Below are positions 26,325 to 35,483 of a stretch of DNA of 64,000 nt, one piece after another (the stretch's first letter is position 1; every line of letters starts with the position of its first letter). This stretch comes from an uncultured Lachnospiraceae bacterium (GTDB lineage Bacteria; Bacillota; Clostridia; Lachnospirales; Lachnospiraceae): NCBI GenBank assembly GCA_910584845.1, contig CAJUDH010000004.1:116332-180331 (forward strand), in the 5' to 3' direction. A program made the translations under genes and the position numbers. The notes beneath the pieces were generated by a model. The model was not told the DNA's origin and did no database searches. It was given only the letters and a program-made list of their open reading frames with translations.

Positions 26325-27044
26325 ATGAAAAAGTTATCATTAGAACAGGAACTGAAAGGGAATGCCTATCCCGGCCGAGGGATTGCCATAGGAAAAACTC
26401 CAAAAGGCACCAAGGCGGTAGCTGCCTATTTTATTATGGGGAGAAGCGAGAACAGCCGGAACCGGATTTTTGTAGAAGACGGGGAAGGGATCCGTACCCA
26501 GGCATTCGACCCTGCCAAGCTAAAAGACCCCAGCCTGATCATCTATGCGCCGGTGCGGGTGCTGGGCAACAAGACGATTGTTACCAATGGGGATCAGACC
26601 GATACCATCTATGAAGGGATGGATAAACAGCTGACATTTGAACAATCCCTGCGCAGCCGGGAGTTTGAACCGGATGGCCCCAATTACACACCGCGGATCT
26701 CCGGGATTATCCATATCGAAAACGGCAATTACAATTATGCCATGTCCATTTTAAAGAGCAATCATCAAGACCCGTCTTCCTGCTGCCGCTTTACGTTTGC
26801 TTATGAGAACCCCATAGCGGGGGAAGGGCATTTTATCCATACTTATATGCATGACGGGGATCCGCTCCCTAGTTTTGAGGGGGAGCCGAAGCGGATCGGA
26901 GTCCTGGAAGACATAGATGATTTTACCCGGTCCATCTGGGGCAGCCTCAATGAGGAAAATAAAGTGTCCCTTTTTGTCCGGTATATCGATATTGCCACAG
27001 GAAAGTACGAGAGCAGGACCGTGAATAAAAATTTAGGGATGTAA
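26325..27044 (+). CDS. purO: IMP cyclohydrolase, PurO type
   Basis: A 239-residue IMP cyclohydrolase of the PurO family (IMP_cyclohyd), which closes FAICAR to IMP, the last purine step. It resembles family members from the opening NAYPGRGIAIG through YFIMGRSENSRNR (about 35-47) and the centre YTPRISGIIH. This fold is unrelated to the cyclohydrolase domain of PurH. The matching AICAR transformylase is at 31021, separated by two kinase genes. AGGAGG precedes ATG. Confidence 0.88.
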   Translation: MKKLSLEQELKGNAYPGRGIAIGKTPKGTKAVAAYFIMGRSENSRNRIFVEDGEGIRTQAFDPAKLKDPSLIIYAPVRVLGNKTIVTNGDQTDTIYEGMDKQLTFEQSLRSREFEPDGPNYTPRISGIIHIENGNYNYAMSILKSNHQDPSSCCRFTFAYENPIAGEGHFIHTYMHDGDPLPSFEGEPKRIGVLEDIDDFTRSIWGSLNEENKVSLFVRYIDIATGKYESRTVNKNLGM

Positions 27045-27129
27045 AGGTTATAACCGGCCTTATAAAGGGATGCTGCGTAAAGCCGGAGGACTGCGCAGGA
27101 TGCCGGGGATACCAAAGGGGAGTCGGGGA

Positions 27130-29142
27130 ATGCAGATAAACTTATGCATAAGATGCATGGGGGAAATGGAAGGGGACATATGCCCCCGTTGTGGTTTTTG
27201 CATGGGCCAAGAAAAGCCCGCCCCCAGCGCTTTAAAGTGGTATACCATTTTGCATGGCAGATACCTGGTGGGAAAAACGTTGGGGCAGGGAAGCTTTGAC
27301 ATTACGTATATCGGTTTTGACCTGCCTTTGAATACCAGGGTGGTAGTAAAAGAATATTTCCCATGGGAACATGCATCCCGGGACCCTGCCGGTTCCAATG
27401 ACGTCCGGTGGGATTTTTCTAAGGCAGGCCAGGAAGGGCGGGAGGCCGGGTGCGGCCATTTCCTGGAAGAAGCCCGGCGCATGGCCAAAATCGGCCCCCT
27501 CCCGGAGGTTGCCCGTGTATGGGATGCGTTCGCGGAAAATAACACGGCGTATCTTGTGATGGATTATGTGGATGGGGTTACGCTGAAAAATGCGGTATCC
27601 GGCAAGGGCCCTATGAAGGTTAAGGAATGCCTGGATATGATGGCGCCGCTGGCGAAAGCCCTGGAACGGATGCATAAAAAAGGGATGGTCCACCGGGATA
27701 TTAACCCCAACAACATTATGGTGCTGCCGGATGGGGATGTCCGGCTGCTGGATTTTGGTGTTGCCAAAGGTTTTAGCCTTAGGGCAGGGGAGGAGCCCCG
27801 CCTTGTGGCCGCCCGGGCATTCAGCCCGGCTAAACAATATGGGGAAAGCGGCAATATAGGCCCTTGGACGGATGTATATGCCTTGTCCGCGACCTTATAT
27901 TTTGCCCTCACAGGGAACCGGCCCCCAAATCCCATAAAGGGGAGGATGCAAGACGTTTTGGGGGAAAAGCCCGATAACAACACCGGCCTGACGGAAAACG
28001 TGCTCAGTGTGCTTAAAGCCGGGATGGCTTTGGAACCAGAGCAGAGGATCCAAACCGTGGAGGAGCTGTTTTCCCGTTTGCGGAAAGCATCCGGCCGGAA
28101 GGTTTTGGGAAACGGGGCCGGGAAAAAACTTGCCGTTGCTGTTTTGCCGGCCGCCTCCCTTTTGGTTGCGTTGGCCATAGGGGCGGCTTTTTGGAACCCG
28201 GCCGCCACTACATGGACAAAGGGCGGGGTTACCTATACGGGAATGAAAGCCGCCGGAAAAATAGAAGGGGGCGGCAGGGCTGTTTATGAGGACGGCAGGA
28301 TATACATAGGAGATTTCCGTAAAGGGGTAAAAGAAGGGGAGGGGACATGCCAATGGCCCAACGGCCGCAGGTATGAGGGGAGCTGGCTGGATGATAAAAT
28401 GGATGGCACAGGTACGATGACCTGGAAAAACGGGGATAAATACGAAGGGGGATTTAAAAACGGGAATATGGAGGGGGAAGGGGTCCTTTCTTATGCCCGG
28501 GGGGATGCGCTGGGCCGTGAAAAGTACAAAGGCGGCTGGCTTATGGATAAGAAAAGCGGCTACGGAGTTATGGTTTGGACCAACGGGGTGAAGTATGAAG
28601 GGGAGTACAAAGACGGCAGCAAAGAAGGGGACGGCATTATGGTTTGGCCCAACGGACAGAAGTACGAGGGCCAGTATAAAAACGACGTGCGGGAAGGGAA
28701 AGGCACGTTCTATTATGCAAAGGATGACGAAAACAACCGGGAGAAATACGAAGGGGAATGGTTAAAGGATAAAAGGCAAGGCACAGGGGTAATGCTTTGG
28801 AAAACAGGGGCAAAATACGAGGGGGAATATCACCATGACGTGATGGAAGGGGACGGGCGAATGACCTGGCCCAATGGGGAAACCTACCGGGGGCAGTTTA
28901 TAGACGGCAAATACGAGGGGACCGGGGTCATGACATGGCCAGACGGGGGCAGATATGAGGGCGAGTTCCGGGACGGCAAGAGGGACGGGGTAGGGACTTA
29001 TTATTTCCCCGGGGACAATAAAAACGGTTATGTAAAATATGAAGGCTTTTGGAAGGACGGAAGCTATACGGGCTGCCAGGGGGTATTTTATTTCAAAGAC
29101 GGTTCATCCAGGATATGGGAGGGTAATGGATTGCACCGTTAA
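27130..29142 (+). CDS. Zinc-ribbon / Ser-Thr kinase-like / transmembrane / MORN-repeat protein (A)
   Basis: A 670-residue protein. Residues 1-23 form a zinc ribbon (CIRCM, CPRCGFC). The kinase-like domain is about 37-325: VVVKEYF with the catalytic Lys, HRDINPNN and DFGVAK are kept. However, the glycine loop reads GQGSFD (Asp57 for the last Gly) and the APE-equivalent is SPAKQY (Lys235 for Glu). One transmembrane helix near 337-355 is followed by about 12 MORN repeats (Y-x-G-x-[WFY]...G-x-G), some with a longer 28-residue form. Start ATG 27130 is colinear with the sister protein. It may be an impaired kinase or scaffold that works with the sister protein 103 bases downstream. Confidence 0.85.
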   Translation: MQINLCIRCMGEMEGDICPRCGFCMGQEKPAPSALKWYTILHGRYLVGKTLGQGSFDITYIGFDLPLNTRVVVKEYFPWEHASRDPAGSNDVRWDFSKAGQEGREAGCGHFLEEARRMAKIGPLPEVARVWDAFAENNTAYLVMDYVDGVTLKNAVSGKGPMKVKECLDMMAPLAKALERMHKKGMVHRDINPNNIMVLPDGDVRLLDFGVAKGFSLRAGEEPRLVAARAFSPAKQYGESGNIGPWTDVYALSATLYFALTGNRPPNPIKGRMQDVLGEKPDNNTGLTENVLSVLKAGMALEPEQRIQTVEELFSRLRKASGRKVLGNGAGKKLAVAVLPAASLLVALAIGAAFWNPAATTWTKGGVTYTGMKAAGKIEGGGRAVYEDGRIYIGDFRKGVKEGEGTCQWPNGRRYEGSWLDDKMDGTGTMTWKNGDKYEGGFKNGNMEGEGVLSYARGDALGREKYKGGWLMDKKSGYGVMVWTNGVKYEGEYKDGSKEGDGIMVWPNGQKYEGQYKNDVREGKGTFYYAKDDENNREKYEGEWLKDKRQGTGVMLWKTGAKYEGEYHHDVMEGDGRMTWPNGETYRGQFIDGKYEGTGVMTWPDGGRYEGEFRDGKRDGVGTYYFPGDNKNGYVKYEGFWKDGSYTGCQGVFYFKDGSSRIWEGNGLHR

Positions 29143-29245
29143 TCCGCTTTCGGGAGAATCTAACGGACGTATTTGAAACCGGCAGGGGTCCGATGGCTAC
29201 AGCATGTGGACGAACAGGACGGATGGTAATGGAGGTACAGGGAAT

Positions 29246-30841
29246 ATGCAGATAAACCTATGTGTCAATTGTATGGAGGAAATGGAAGGGGAGGTTTGCC
29301 CGCATTGCGGCTTTTGTCCCAGCCAGGAAATACAGATGCCCAATGCCCTGGAATGGAACACCATATTGCATGGACGGTATCTGATCGGCAGGATGTTAGG
29401 GCAAGGCGGTTTTGGCATTACTTATATCGGGCTTGACCTGCCCCTCAACGCAAAAGTGGCGGTAAAAGAATATTTTCCCATGGAACATGTGTCCAGGAAT
29501 TGCTCTTATTCCAACAAGCTCCGGTGGGGGACCTCCATGGCAAGCCAGGAGCAATGGAAAAGGGGATGTGAAAATTTCCTGAAAGAAGCCCGGCAGATGG
29601 CCAAGATTGACGCCATCCCAGAGATTGTCCGTGTACGGGATACATTTACTGAGAACAATACGGCATATATTGTTATGGACTATGTGAAAGGGGCCACCTT
29701 AAAGGACGCCATCGAAGCCAAAGGCCCCATGAAAATGGAAGACTGCCTGAATATGCTGGAGCCCTTGGCTATGGCCCTGGAGCAGATGCATAGGAAAGGG
29801 ATGCTCCATCGTGACATTAGCCCGGATAATATTATGATCCTTCCGAACCAGAAAGTTAAATTGCTGGACTTTGGGGCAGCGAAAGATTTTACCATGGATG
29901 GCAGCGAAAATTCCCAGCTGGTGGCAAAACGGGGGTTTAGCCCGGTGGAACAATACTATACCGACGGGAATATCGGGCCATGGACCGACGTTTATGCTTT
30001 GACGGCCACCATTTATTATGCGGTGTCCGGCAAGCGGGTCCCGGAATCCCTGGACCGGATGGCACAGGATACCCTGGCGATTCCGCTAAACCCCCAGTAT
30101 GGCCTGACAAAAAAGGTAGTTGAGGTACTGCGAAGGGGGCTGGCGCTGAAAACAGGGGCGAGGATCCAGTCGGTAGGCGAGCTGTTTACCCGCCTAAGGA
30201 ATGCGTCTTCACCAGATAAACCCCTGGCAAGGATCTTAAGCAGCGCAGCTTTGATTGGCTTGGCTTCCACAGGGGCTTTCCTCCTTATGTGCTTCCTGGT
30301 TGGCTGGCTTATGGTCCGGGACACCACCCAGACATGGACAGAGGGCAGCATAACCTTTGTGGGCAATCGGGAGGACGGGAAGATTGAGGGGAGGGGAGAG
30401 GCAATTTACGCAGACGGAAGCCGTTATGAAGGGATGTTCCGCCAGGGGAAGAGGGAAGGGGAAGGCGTTTTGTTTTATCCGGAAGATGACGAGCTTGACC
30501 GGGTAAAATATGACGGGGAGTGGGATAATGACACCATAAACGGTTCGGGTACCATGTCCTGGTCAGACGGGGACCGATATGAAGGGGATTGGCAAAACGG
30601 CTACCGGCATGGTACCGGCACTTATTTCTGGCAAGACGGAAGCCGGTATGAAGGAGAGTGGCAAAAGGGTTCCGAACATGGCACAGGCACCTACTATTAT
30701 CCGGAAGATGACGAAAACGGACGCTTAAAGTATGTGGGGGAATGGGTAGACGGGGATAATGCAGACGGTTATGGCATGTTATATTATAAAGACGGCAGGA
30801 CTGCGGTTGGCACATGGAAAGATAACCGGCTGCAGGAATGA
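29246..30841 (+). CDS. Zinc-ribbon / Ser-Thr kinase / transmembrane / MORN-repeat protein (B)
   Basis: A 531-residue sister of the gene at 27130. It has a zinc ribbon (CVNCM, CPHCGFC), and an apparently intact kinase: glycine loop GQGGFGITY (Gly57), VAVKEYF, HRDISPDN, DFGAAKD, SPVEQY with Glu235. A transmembrane helix (about 333-353) is followed by six MORN repeats. The segment just outside the membrane (TWTEGSITF...DGKIEGRG) matches protein A. The predicted layout is a cytosolic kinase with an envelope-side repeat domain, like PASTA kinases but with MORN repeats. Start ATG 29246 has GGAGG 10 bases upstream. Substrates are unknown. Confidence 0.87.
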   Translation: MQINLCVNCMEEMEGEVCPHCGFCPSQEIQMPNALEWNTILHGRYLIGRMLGQGGFGITYIGLDLPLNAKVAVKEYFPMEHVSRNCSYSNKLRWGTSMASQEQWKRGCENFLKEARQMAKIDAIPEIVRVRDTFTENNTAYIVMDYVKGATLKDAIEAKGPMKMEDCLNMLEPLAMALEQMHRKGMLHRDISPDNIMILPNQKVKLLDFGAAKDFTMDGSENSQLVAKRGFSPVEQYYTDGNIGPWTDVYALTATIYYAVSGKRVPESLDRMAQDTLAIPLNPQYGLTKKVVEVLRRGLALKTGARIQSVGELFTRLRNASSPDKPLARILSSAALIGLASTGAFLLMCFLVGWLMVRDTTQTWTEGSITFVGNREDGKIEGRGEAIYADGSRYEGMFRQGKREGEGVLFYPEDDELDRVKYDGEWDNDTINGSGTMSWSDGDRYEGDWQNGYRHGTGTYFWQDGSRYEGEWQKGSEHGTGTYYYPEDDENGRLKYVGEWVDGDNADGYGMLYYKDGRTAVGTWKDNRLQE

Positions 30842-31020
30842 CCGGAGAGGGGAGGGAGGCAAAAAACGGCGGTGGAAAAGGGGGCTGCTTTTTTTGAAAG
30901 GAGAAACCGGAAAATGGTGCGGGTGTAAGTTTCCGGACAAATAAGGTACACCGGCGGATGTTTCACGGCCCTGATACATAAACACATAGAAAATATCACA
31001 AGATAGAAAGGGATAAGACA

Positions 31021-32199
31021 ATGGATGAGATGGAATTAAAGTATGGCTGCAACCCGAATCAGAAACCGGCAAAGATTTTTATGGAAGAGGGGAAGGGGCT
31101 GCCGATTTGCGTGCTATGCGGCAGGCCAGGGTACATCAACCTTTTGGACGCCCTTAATGGCTGGCAGCTGGTAAGGGAACTGAAAAAGGCAACGGGCCTT
31201 CCGGCGGCGGCTTCTTTTAAACATGTATCCCCCGCAGGCGTGGCGGTAGGCCTGCCCCTTACCAAAACCCTGGCCAAAATCTACTGGGTGGACGATATGG
31301 GGGATTTGTCCCCCTTAGCCAGCGCCTATGCCCGCGCCAGGGGGGCGGACCGGATGTCCTCTTTTGGCGATTTTATTTCCTTGTCCGACCGGTGCGACGC
31401 GGATACGGCCAGGCTGATTAAACGGGAGGTGTCCGACGGCGTGATTGCCCCCGGGTACGAGCCGGAGGCGTTGGAAATCCTTAAGTCCAAAAAGAACGGC
31501 AATTACTGCGTGGTCGAGGTGGATGAAAGCTACGAGCCGGGGCCCATTGAGCGCAAGCAGGTGTTTGGCGTGGTGTTTGAACAGGGGCGCAATAGCCTGG
31601 AAATCAACGAAGGTTTGCTGGTGAATGTAGTAACGGACAATAAAGAGCTTCCCGGGGATGCCAAAACGGACTTGCTGATTTCCTTGATTACTTTAAAATA
31701 TACCCAGTCCAATTCGGTCTGCTACGCGAAAGGCGGACAGGCCATCGGCATTGGCGCCGGCCAGCAGTCCCGGGTACATTGTACCAGGCTTGCCGGCCAG
31801 AAGGCGGACAACTGGTTTTTACGCCAGTCCCCACAGGTGCTTGATTTGCCGTTTGTGGACGGCATCCGCCGTGCGGACCGGGATAATGCCATTGATGTGT
31901 ATATTGGCGAAGAGTATGAAGACGTGCTGGCGGAAGGCGCCTGGCAAAAGATTTTCCGGGTAAAGCCCCCGGTATTTAGCCGGGAAGGAAAAAGGGCATG
32001 GCTGGATCAAATGAAGGAGGTTGCTTTGGGGTCCGATGCGTTTTTCCCCTTTGGGGACAATATTGACCGGGCTTATAAAAGCGGGGTCAAGTATATCGCC
32101 CAGCCGGGAGGCTCCGTGCGGGATGACCATGTAATCCAGACTTGCAATAAGTATGGGATGGTTATGGCCTTTACCGGCATCCGGCTGTTCCACCATTAA
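31021..32199 (+). CDS. Stand-alone AICAR transformylase
   Basis: A 392-residue phosphoribosylaminoimidazolecarboxamide formyltransferase, equivalent to the C-terminal part of PurH only. Motifs: LKYGCNPNQKPA at residues 6-17, AAASFKHVSPAGVA near 61-74, and SDAFFPFGDNIDRAYKSGV followed by QPGGSVRDD near the end. It forms FAICAR from AICAR and 10-formyl-THF. It lacks the N-terminal MGS-like cyclohydrolase domain, which PurO at 26325 would supply. It is preceded by 179 bases containing a CCGGAAA/TTTCCGG hairpin but no purine riboswitch that I can recognise. Confidence 0.92.
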   Translation: MDEMELKYGCNPNQKPAKIFMEEGKGLPICVLCGRPGYINLLDALNGWQLVRELKKATGLPAAASFKHVSPAGVAVGLPLTKTLAKIYWVDDMGDLSPLASAYARARGADRMSSFGDFISLSDRCDADTARLIKREVSDGVIAPGYEPEALEILKSKKNGNYCVVEVDESYEPGPIERKQVFGVVFEQGRNSLEINEGLLVNVVTDNKELPGDAKTDLLISLITLKYTQSNSVCYAKGGQAIGIGAGQQSRVHCTRLAGQKADNWFLRQSPQVLDLPFVDGIRRADRDNAIDVYIGEEYEDVLAEGAWQKIFRVKPPVFSREGKRAWLDQMKEVALGSDAFFPFGDNIDRAYKSGVKYIAQPGGSVRDDHVIQTCNKYGMVMAFTGIRLFHH

Positions 32200-32252
32200 T
32201 TTTACCGGCATGGCACGCAATGTTGTGGGACGCGCACAGAATGGAGGAAAAT

Positions 32253-33344
32253 ATGAACCAAAATCCGTTTCAGAACCTTTTTGGGAACCGGCGTGGAAGG
32301 ATGGGCCCGGGGCCGGAGAGGTTTGATTCCAACGGGAACCCAGTAAGGAAGAAATTACCGGTTAAGGGGTTGAAAGCCTTCCTGGTTTTTCTGCTGCTGG
32401 CTTTCTTGGGGCTGAATTCTTATTACATGCTGGATGAGGAATATTATGCCGTGGTGGTGACTTTGGGAAGCGCCCAGTCCGTGACGGAGGCAGGGCTCCA
32501 TTTTAAGGTCCCGCTAATCCAGCGTGTCCGTTTTGTATCCAAAGGGATTAAGGGCATGCCTATTGGCTACACGACCGATACAGGGGAATCCATTGATGAG
32601 GAATCGGTGATGATTACCAAGGATTTTAATTTTGTCAATACGGACTTTTATCTGGAATATATGGTCAGTGACCCGGTGAAATACCTGTATGCGTCGGCAG
32701 ACCCGGAAGGGACCTTGAAAATGCTGGCCCAATCTTATATCCGCGATACCGTGGGCATTTATAATGTGGACGACGTAATCACCACAGGGAAGGCGGCTAT
32801 CCAGTCGGAGATCAAGGAGAAGATGACCAACCGGATGATCGCGGAGGATATTGGGTTGTCTGTGGTCAATATTACAATACAGGACGCGTTCCCGCCTACT
32901 ACGGAAGTGATGAATGCTTTTAAAAATGTGGAAAACGCCAAGCAAGGCAAAGAGACGGCGATTAACAATGCCAATAAGGACAGGAACGAAAAGATCCCTC
33001 AGGCAGAGGCGGAATGTGACCAGATCATCAAAATCGCCGAGGCGGAAAAGGAAGCCCGGATTAATGAAGCCAACGGCCAAGTATCCCGTTTTGAGCAGAT
33101 GTACGCCGAGTACAGCAAATATCCGCTGATTACCAGGCAGAGGATGTTTTATGAAAGTATGGAAGATTTGCTTCCGGGGATGAAAGTCTATATTGTGGAT
33201 GAGGACGGCACCCAGAAACTGCTGCCTTTGGACAGTTTCCAAGCCCCTGCACCGGGGCCGGAAACCCCTCCAGATGCAGCAGCCGGCGAAACACAGGGGC
33301 AAGGGGAAGGCGTCGGTCCACATAGCGGGGAGGGGACGGAATGA
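32253..33344 (+). CDS. hflK: HflK, FtsH protease modulator (SPFH/band 7)
   Basis: A 363-residue SPFH-domain protein with an N-terminal cytosolic stretch rich in G/R/N, one transmembrane helix (about 40-58), the band-7 domain (EEYYAVVVTLG onward) and a coiled-coil-prone region near 220-280. In known systems HflK and HflC form a cage around the FtsH protease and adjust its activity. Start ATG 32253 follows GGAGG; the in-frame ATG 33 bases earlier has none. The stop overlaps hflC in ATGA. The C-terminal tail is low complexity (P/G/E). ftsH is not in the window. Confidence 0.92.
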   Translation: MNQNPFQNLFGNRRGRMGPGPERFDSNGNPVRKKLPVKGLKAFLVFLLLAFLGLNSYYMLDEEYYAVVVTLGSAQSVTEAGLHFKVPLIQRVRFVSKGIKGMPIGYTTDTGESIDEESVMITKDFNFVNTDFYLEYMVSDPVKYLYASADPEGTLKMLAQSYIRDTVGIYNVDDVITTGKAAIQSEIKEKMTNRMIAEDIGLSVVNITIQDAFPPTTEVMNAFKNVENAKQGKETAINNANKDRNEKIPQAEAECDQIIKIAEAEKEARINEANGQVSRFEQMYAEYSKYPLITRQRMFYESMEDLLPGMKVYIVDEDGTQKLLPLDSFQAPAPGPETPPDAAAGETQGQGEGVGPHSGEGTE

Positions 33345-34210
33345 AAACCATGAAAAAAATAATAGGGATGGCAGCAGGCATATTTTTGCTAATGGCGTTT
33401 TTTTCTTCCTTGGTGGTTACTTACCCTAACGAATATAAGCTGATCCGCCAATTTGGGGAGATTGTAAAAGTGGTGGACGCTCCGGGGGTATCGTTCCAGA
33501 TCCCGTTTATCCAGGCCAGCACTTCTTTGCCTAAGGAACTTCAGCTTTATGACATCCCCAAATCAGATGTAATCACCAAGGATAAGAAAAGCATGATTGC
33601 GGATGCCTTTGTACTGTGGAAAATTTCAGACCCGGTACTGTTTACCCGGCATTTAAACGGCCAGGTGGCCCAGGCCCAGTCCCGCATATCCGCTTCGGTT
33701 TTTTCTTCCATGAAATCGGTGATTTCCAATATGGACCAGGCGGAGATTATCGAAAACCGGGACGGCAAGCTGGCGTTGGATATCCGGGCCAATATCGGCG
33801 ATTCCCTTAACGGGTATGGGATCCAGGTGCTGGCAGTGGAAACAAAGTCCTTGGATATGCCGGATGACAACAAGCAGGCCGTCTATGAGAGGATGATCTC
33901 CGAAAGGAACAACATTGCGGCGTCTTTCACGGCCCAGGGAAATTCTTCTGCCCAGAAAATTAAAAACGATACCGCCAAAGAAGTGTCTGTCATGAAATCC
34001 CAGGCCTTGGCCGAGGCGGAAAAAATCAAAGCAGAAGGCGAAGCCCAGTATATGCAGATCCTTTCCAATGCCTACAATGACGCCAGCAAGGCAGATTTCT
34101 ATAATTTCGTCCGCTCCCTGGACGCGGCCAGGGTGGCGCTCAAAAATGGTAATAACACGTTGATTTTAGACAAAGGCTCCCCTATGGCGCAGATATTTTA
34201 CGGATATTAA
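33341..34210 (+). CDS. hflC: HflC, FtsH protease modulator (SPFH/band 7)
   Basis: A 289-residue partner of HflK with an N-terminal transmembrane helix (residues 5-24) and a band-7 domain beginning TYPNEYKLIRQFGEIV. It has the helical ERNNIAASFTAQGNSSAQKI and AEKIKAEGEAQYMQIL coiled-coil segments typical of HflC. It is translationally coupled to hflK (ATGA overlap) and ends before a bidirectional terminator. Confidence 0.93.
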   Translation: MKTMKKIIGMAAGIFLLMAFFSSLVVTYPNEYKLIRQFGEIVKVVDAPGVSFQIPFIQASTSLPKELQLYDIPKSDVITKDKKSMIADAFVLWKISDPVLFTRHLNGQVAQAQSRISASVFSSMKSVISNMDQAEIIENRDGKLALDIRANIGDSLNGYGIQVLAVETKSLDMPDDNKQAVYERMISERNNIAASFTAQGNSSAQKIKNDTAKEVSVMKSQALAEAEKIKAEGEAQYMQILSNAYNDASKADFYNFVRSLDAARVALKNGNNTLILDKGSPMAQIFYGY

Positions 34211-34266
34211 ACCGGGAAGGGATGCTGCCGGAAAGCTTTGGCTATTCTAAGGCGTCCCCTATAGCC

Positions 34267-34312
34267 GAAAAAAGGCACACACGTTGGCTGTGAAAACGTG
34301 TGTGCCTTTCTT
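34267..34312. terminator. Bidirectional terminator between hflC and arcC
   Basis: AGGCACACACGTT (34273-34285) pairs perfectly with 34295-34307; six A precede and TTTCTT follows. It can serve both convergent genes. Confidence 0.88.
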
Positions 34313-34360
34313 GGCCATAGGAAGGGTACTACGGCAACCGAAACCTTCCCGGCCGGATTT

Positions 34361-35293
34361 TTACCGGATCAGGGTCCCGGCCCTCCCTTCGATGCTGTCT
34401 TGCGCTTTTTCCAGGGAGGTAATAATGGCCCGGCGCCCCTCCCCCGCTTTGATAAAAGAAATGGCGGCGTCAACCTTGGGCAGCATGGAGGCAAATTCAA
34501 AATGCCCCTGGCAAATGTACGTTTCAGCTTCGGCCGTGGTCATGTGGTGGATGGGCTTTTCCTGGGGGGTACCATAATCCAGGGTAACGTTATCTACACT
34601 TGTGAGGATCATAAGCACGTCTGCGTCTACTTCCCTTGCCAGCAGGCCGGCAACCAGGTCTTTTTCAATAATGGCGCTGGCCCCTTTGAGGCGGGGCCCC
34701 TGTTCCAGCACAGGGATACCGCCTCCGCCACAGCAGATAACGGCCTGGCCTGCATCCAGCAATGCCCGGATGGCGTCGGCCTCCACGATGGAAACCGGCC
34801 TGGGGGCGGCGACGGCCCGTTGCCAGCCTTTACCGGGGATTTCTGCCACATAATTCCCTTTGGCTTCTTCCTCGAGGGCTTCTTCCCTGTCCATAAAACG
34901 GCCGATCTTTTTAACCGGGGTGTAAAAGGAGTCATCATAGGGATTTACCGTTACCTGGGTCAGGATGGTGGAAACCGGCTTATAAATGCCCCTTTGTACC
35001 AGCTCGGACCGGATACCGTTTTGCAGGTCATATCCGATATACCCTTGGCTCATGGCAGAACAGACGGACATGGGGGCGGCGGTATACCCTGCATGCCGGC
35101 GGGAAAACTCATTCATGGCGGTGTGGATCATGCCGACTTGTGGGGCGTTGCCGTGGGTCACGGACACTTGCCATCCGTTTTGGATGAAGCCGGCGATTAC
35201 TTTGGCCGTACCGGCGACGGCAGTCTTCTGTTCGGGAAGGCTGGTCCCCAGGGCGTTATGCCCCAAGGCCATGACAATTCGTTTCTTAGCCAT
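34361..35293 (-). CDS. arcC: Carbamate kinase
   Basis: Carbamate kinase (310 residues) makes ATP from carbamoyl phosphate and ADP, or the reverse. Motifs: ALGHNALG near residues 9-16 (usually ALGGNAL), VTHGNAPQVG near 45, CCGGGGIPV near 190, and SMLPKVDAA near 268. No arginine deiminase or ornithine carbamoyltransferase gene is adjacent, so the carbamoyl-phosphate source is not local. A minus-strand promoter TTGCTT-17-TATAAT lies at 35391-35363. Confidence 0.93.
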   Translation of the reverse strand: MAKKRIVMALGHNALGTSLPEQKTAVAGTAKVIAGFIQNGWQVSVTHGNAPQVGMIHTAMNEFSRRHAGYTAAPMSVCSAMSQGYIGYDLQNGIRSELVQRGIYKPVSTILTQVTVNPYDDSFYTPVKKIGRFMDREEALEEEAKGNYVAEIPGKGWQRAVAAPRPVSIVEADAIRALLDAGQAVICCGGGGIPVLEQGPRLKGASAIIEKDLVAGLLAREVDADVLMILTSVDNVTLDYGTPQEKPIHHMTTAEAETYICQGHFEFASMLPKVDAAISFIKAGEGRRAIITSLEKAQDSIEGRAGTLIR

Positions 35294-35399
35294 CTTTTCC
35301 TCCGTTCTGTGCGTGTTTTACAGCACAAACCTGTTTTCCGATTCAGGCATATTTTTGAAACTATTATAGGGTTCCTACTGGAAAAAAGCAACCAGTTTG

Positions 35400-35408
35400 T
35401 GCTATACT
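35400..35408 (+). promoter_or_regulatory. Extended -10 promoter for the CPBP/GT2 genes
   Basis: TGC immediately precedes TATACT (35403-35408), a TGn extended -10, without a good -35. It is divergent from the arcC promoter. Confidence 0.4.
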
Positions 35409-35483
35409 GGTAACGCAGAAAAATCATGGCTGCTTCCTGCCAAAAGGGCAGCAAACGGCAGCCCTGCAATAGGGGGATACTTT

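Noticed and set aside
28270..29100. Tandem DNA repeats in the MORN region as a CRISPR or microsatellite
   Set aside because: The repeats are protein-level, in frame, with diverged codons and no spacers.
34298..35413. A 371-codon open frame opposite carbamate kinase
   Set aside because: The minus strand encodes a full, conserved ArcC; the plus frame has no family similarity.
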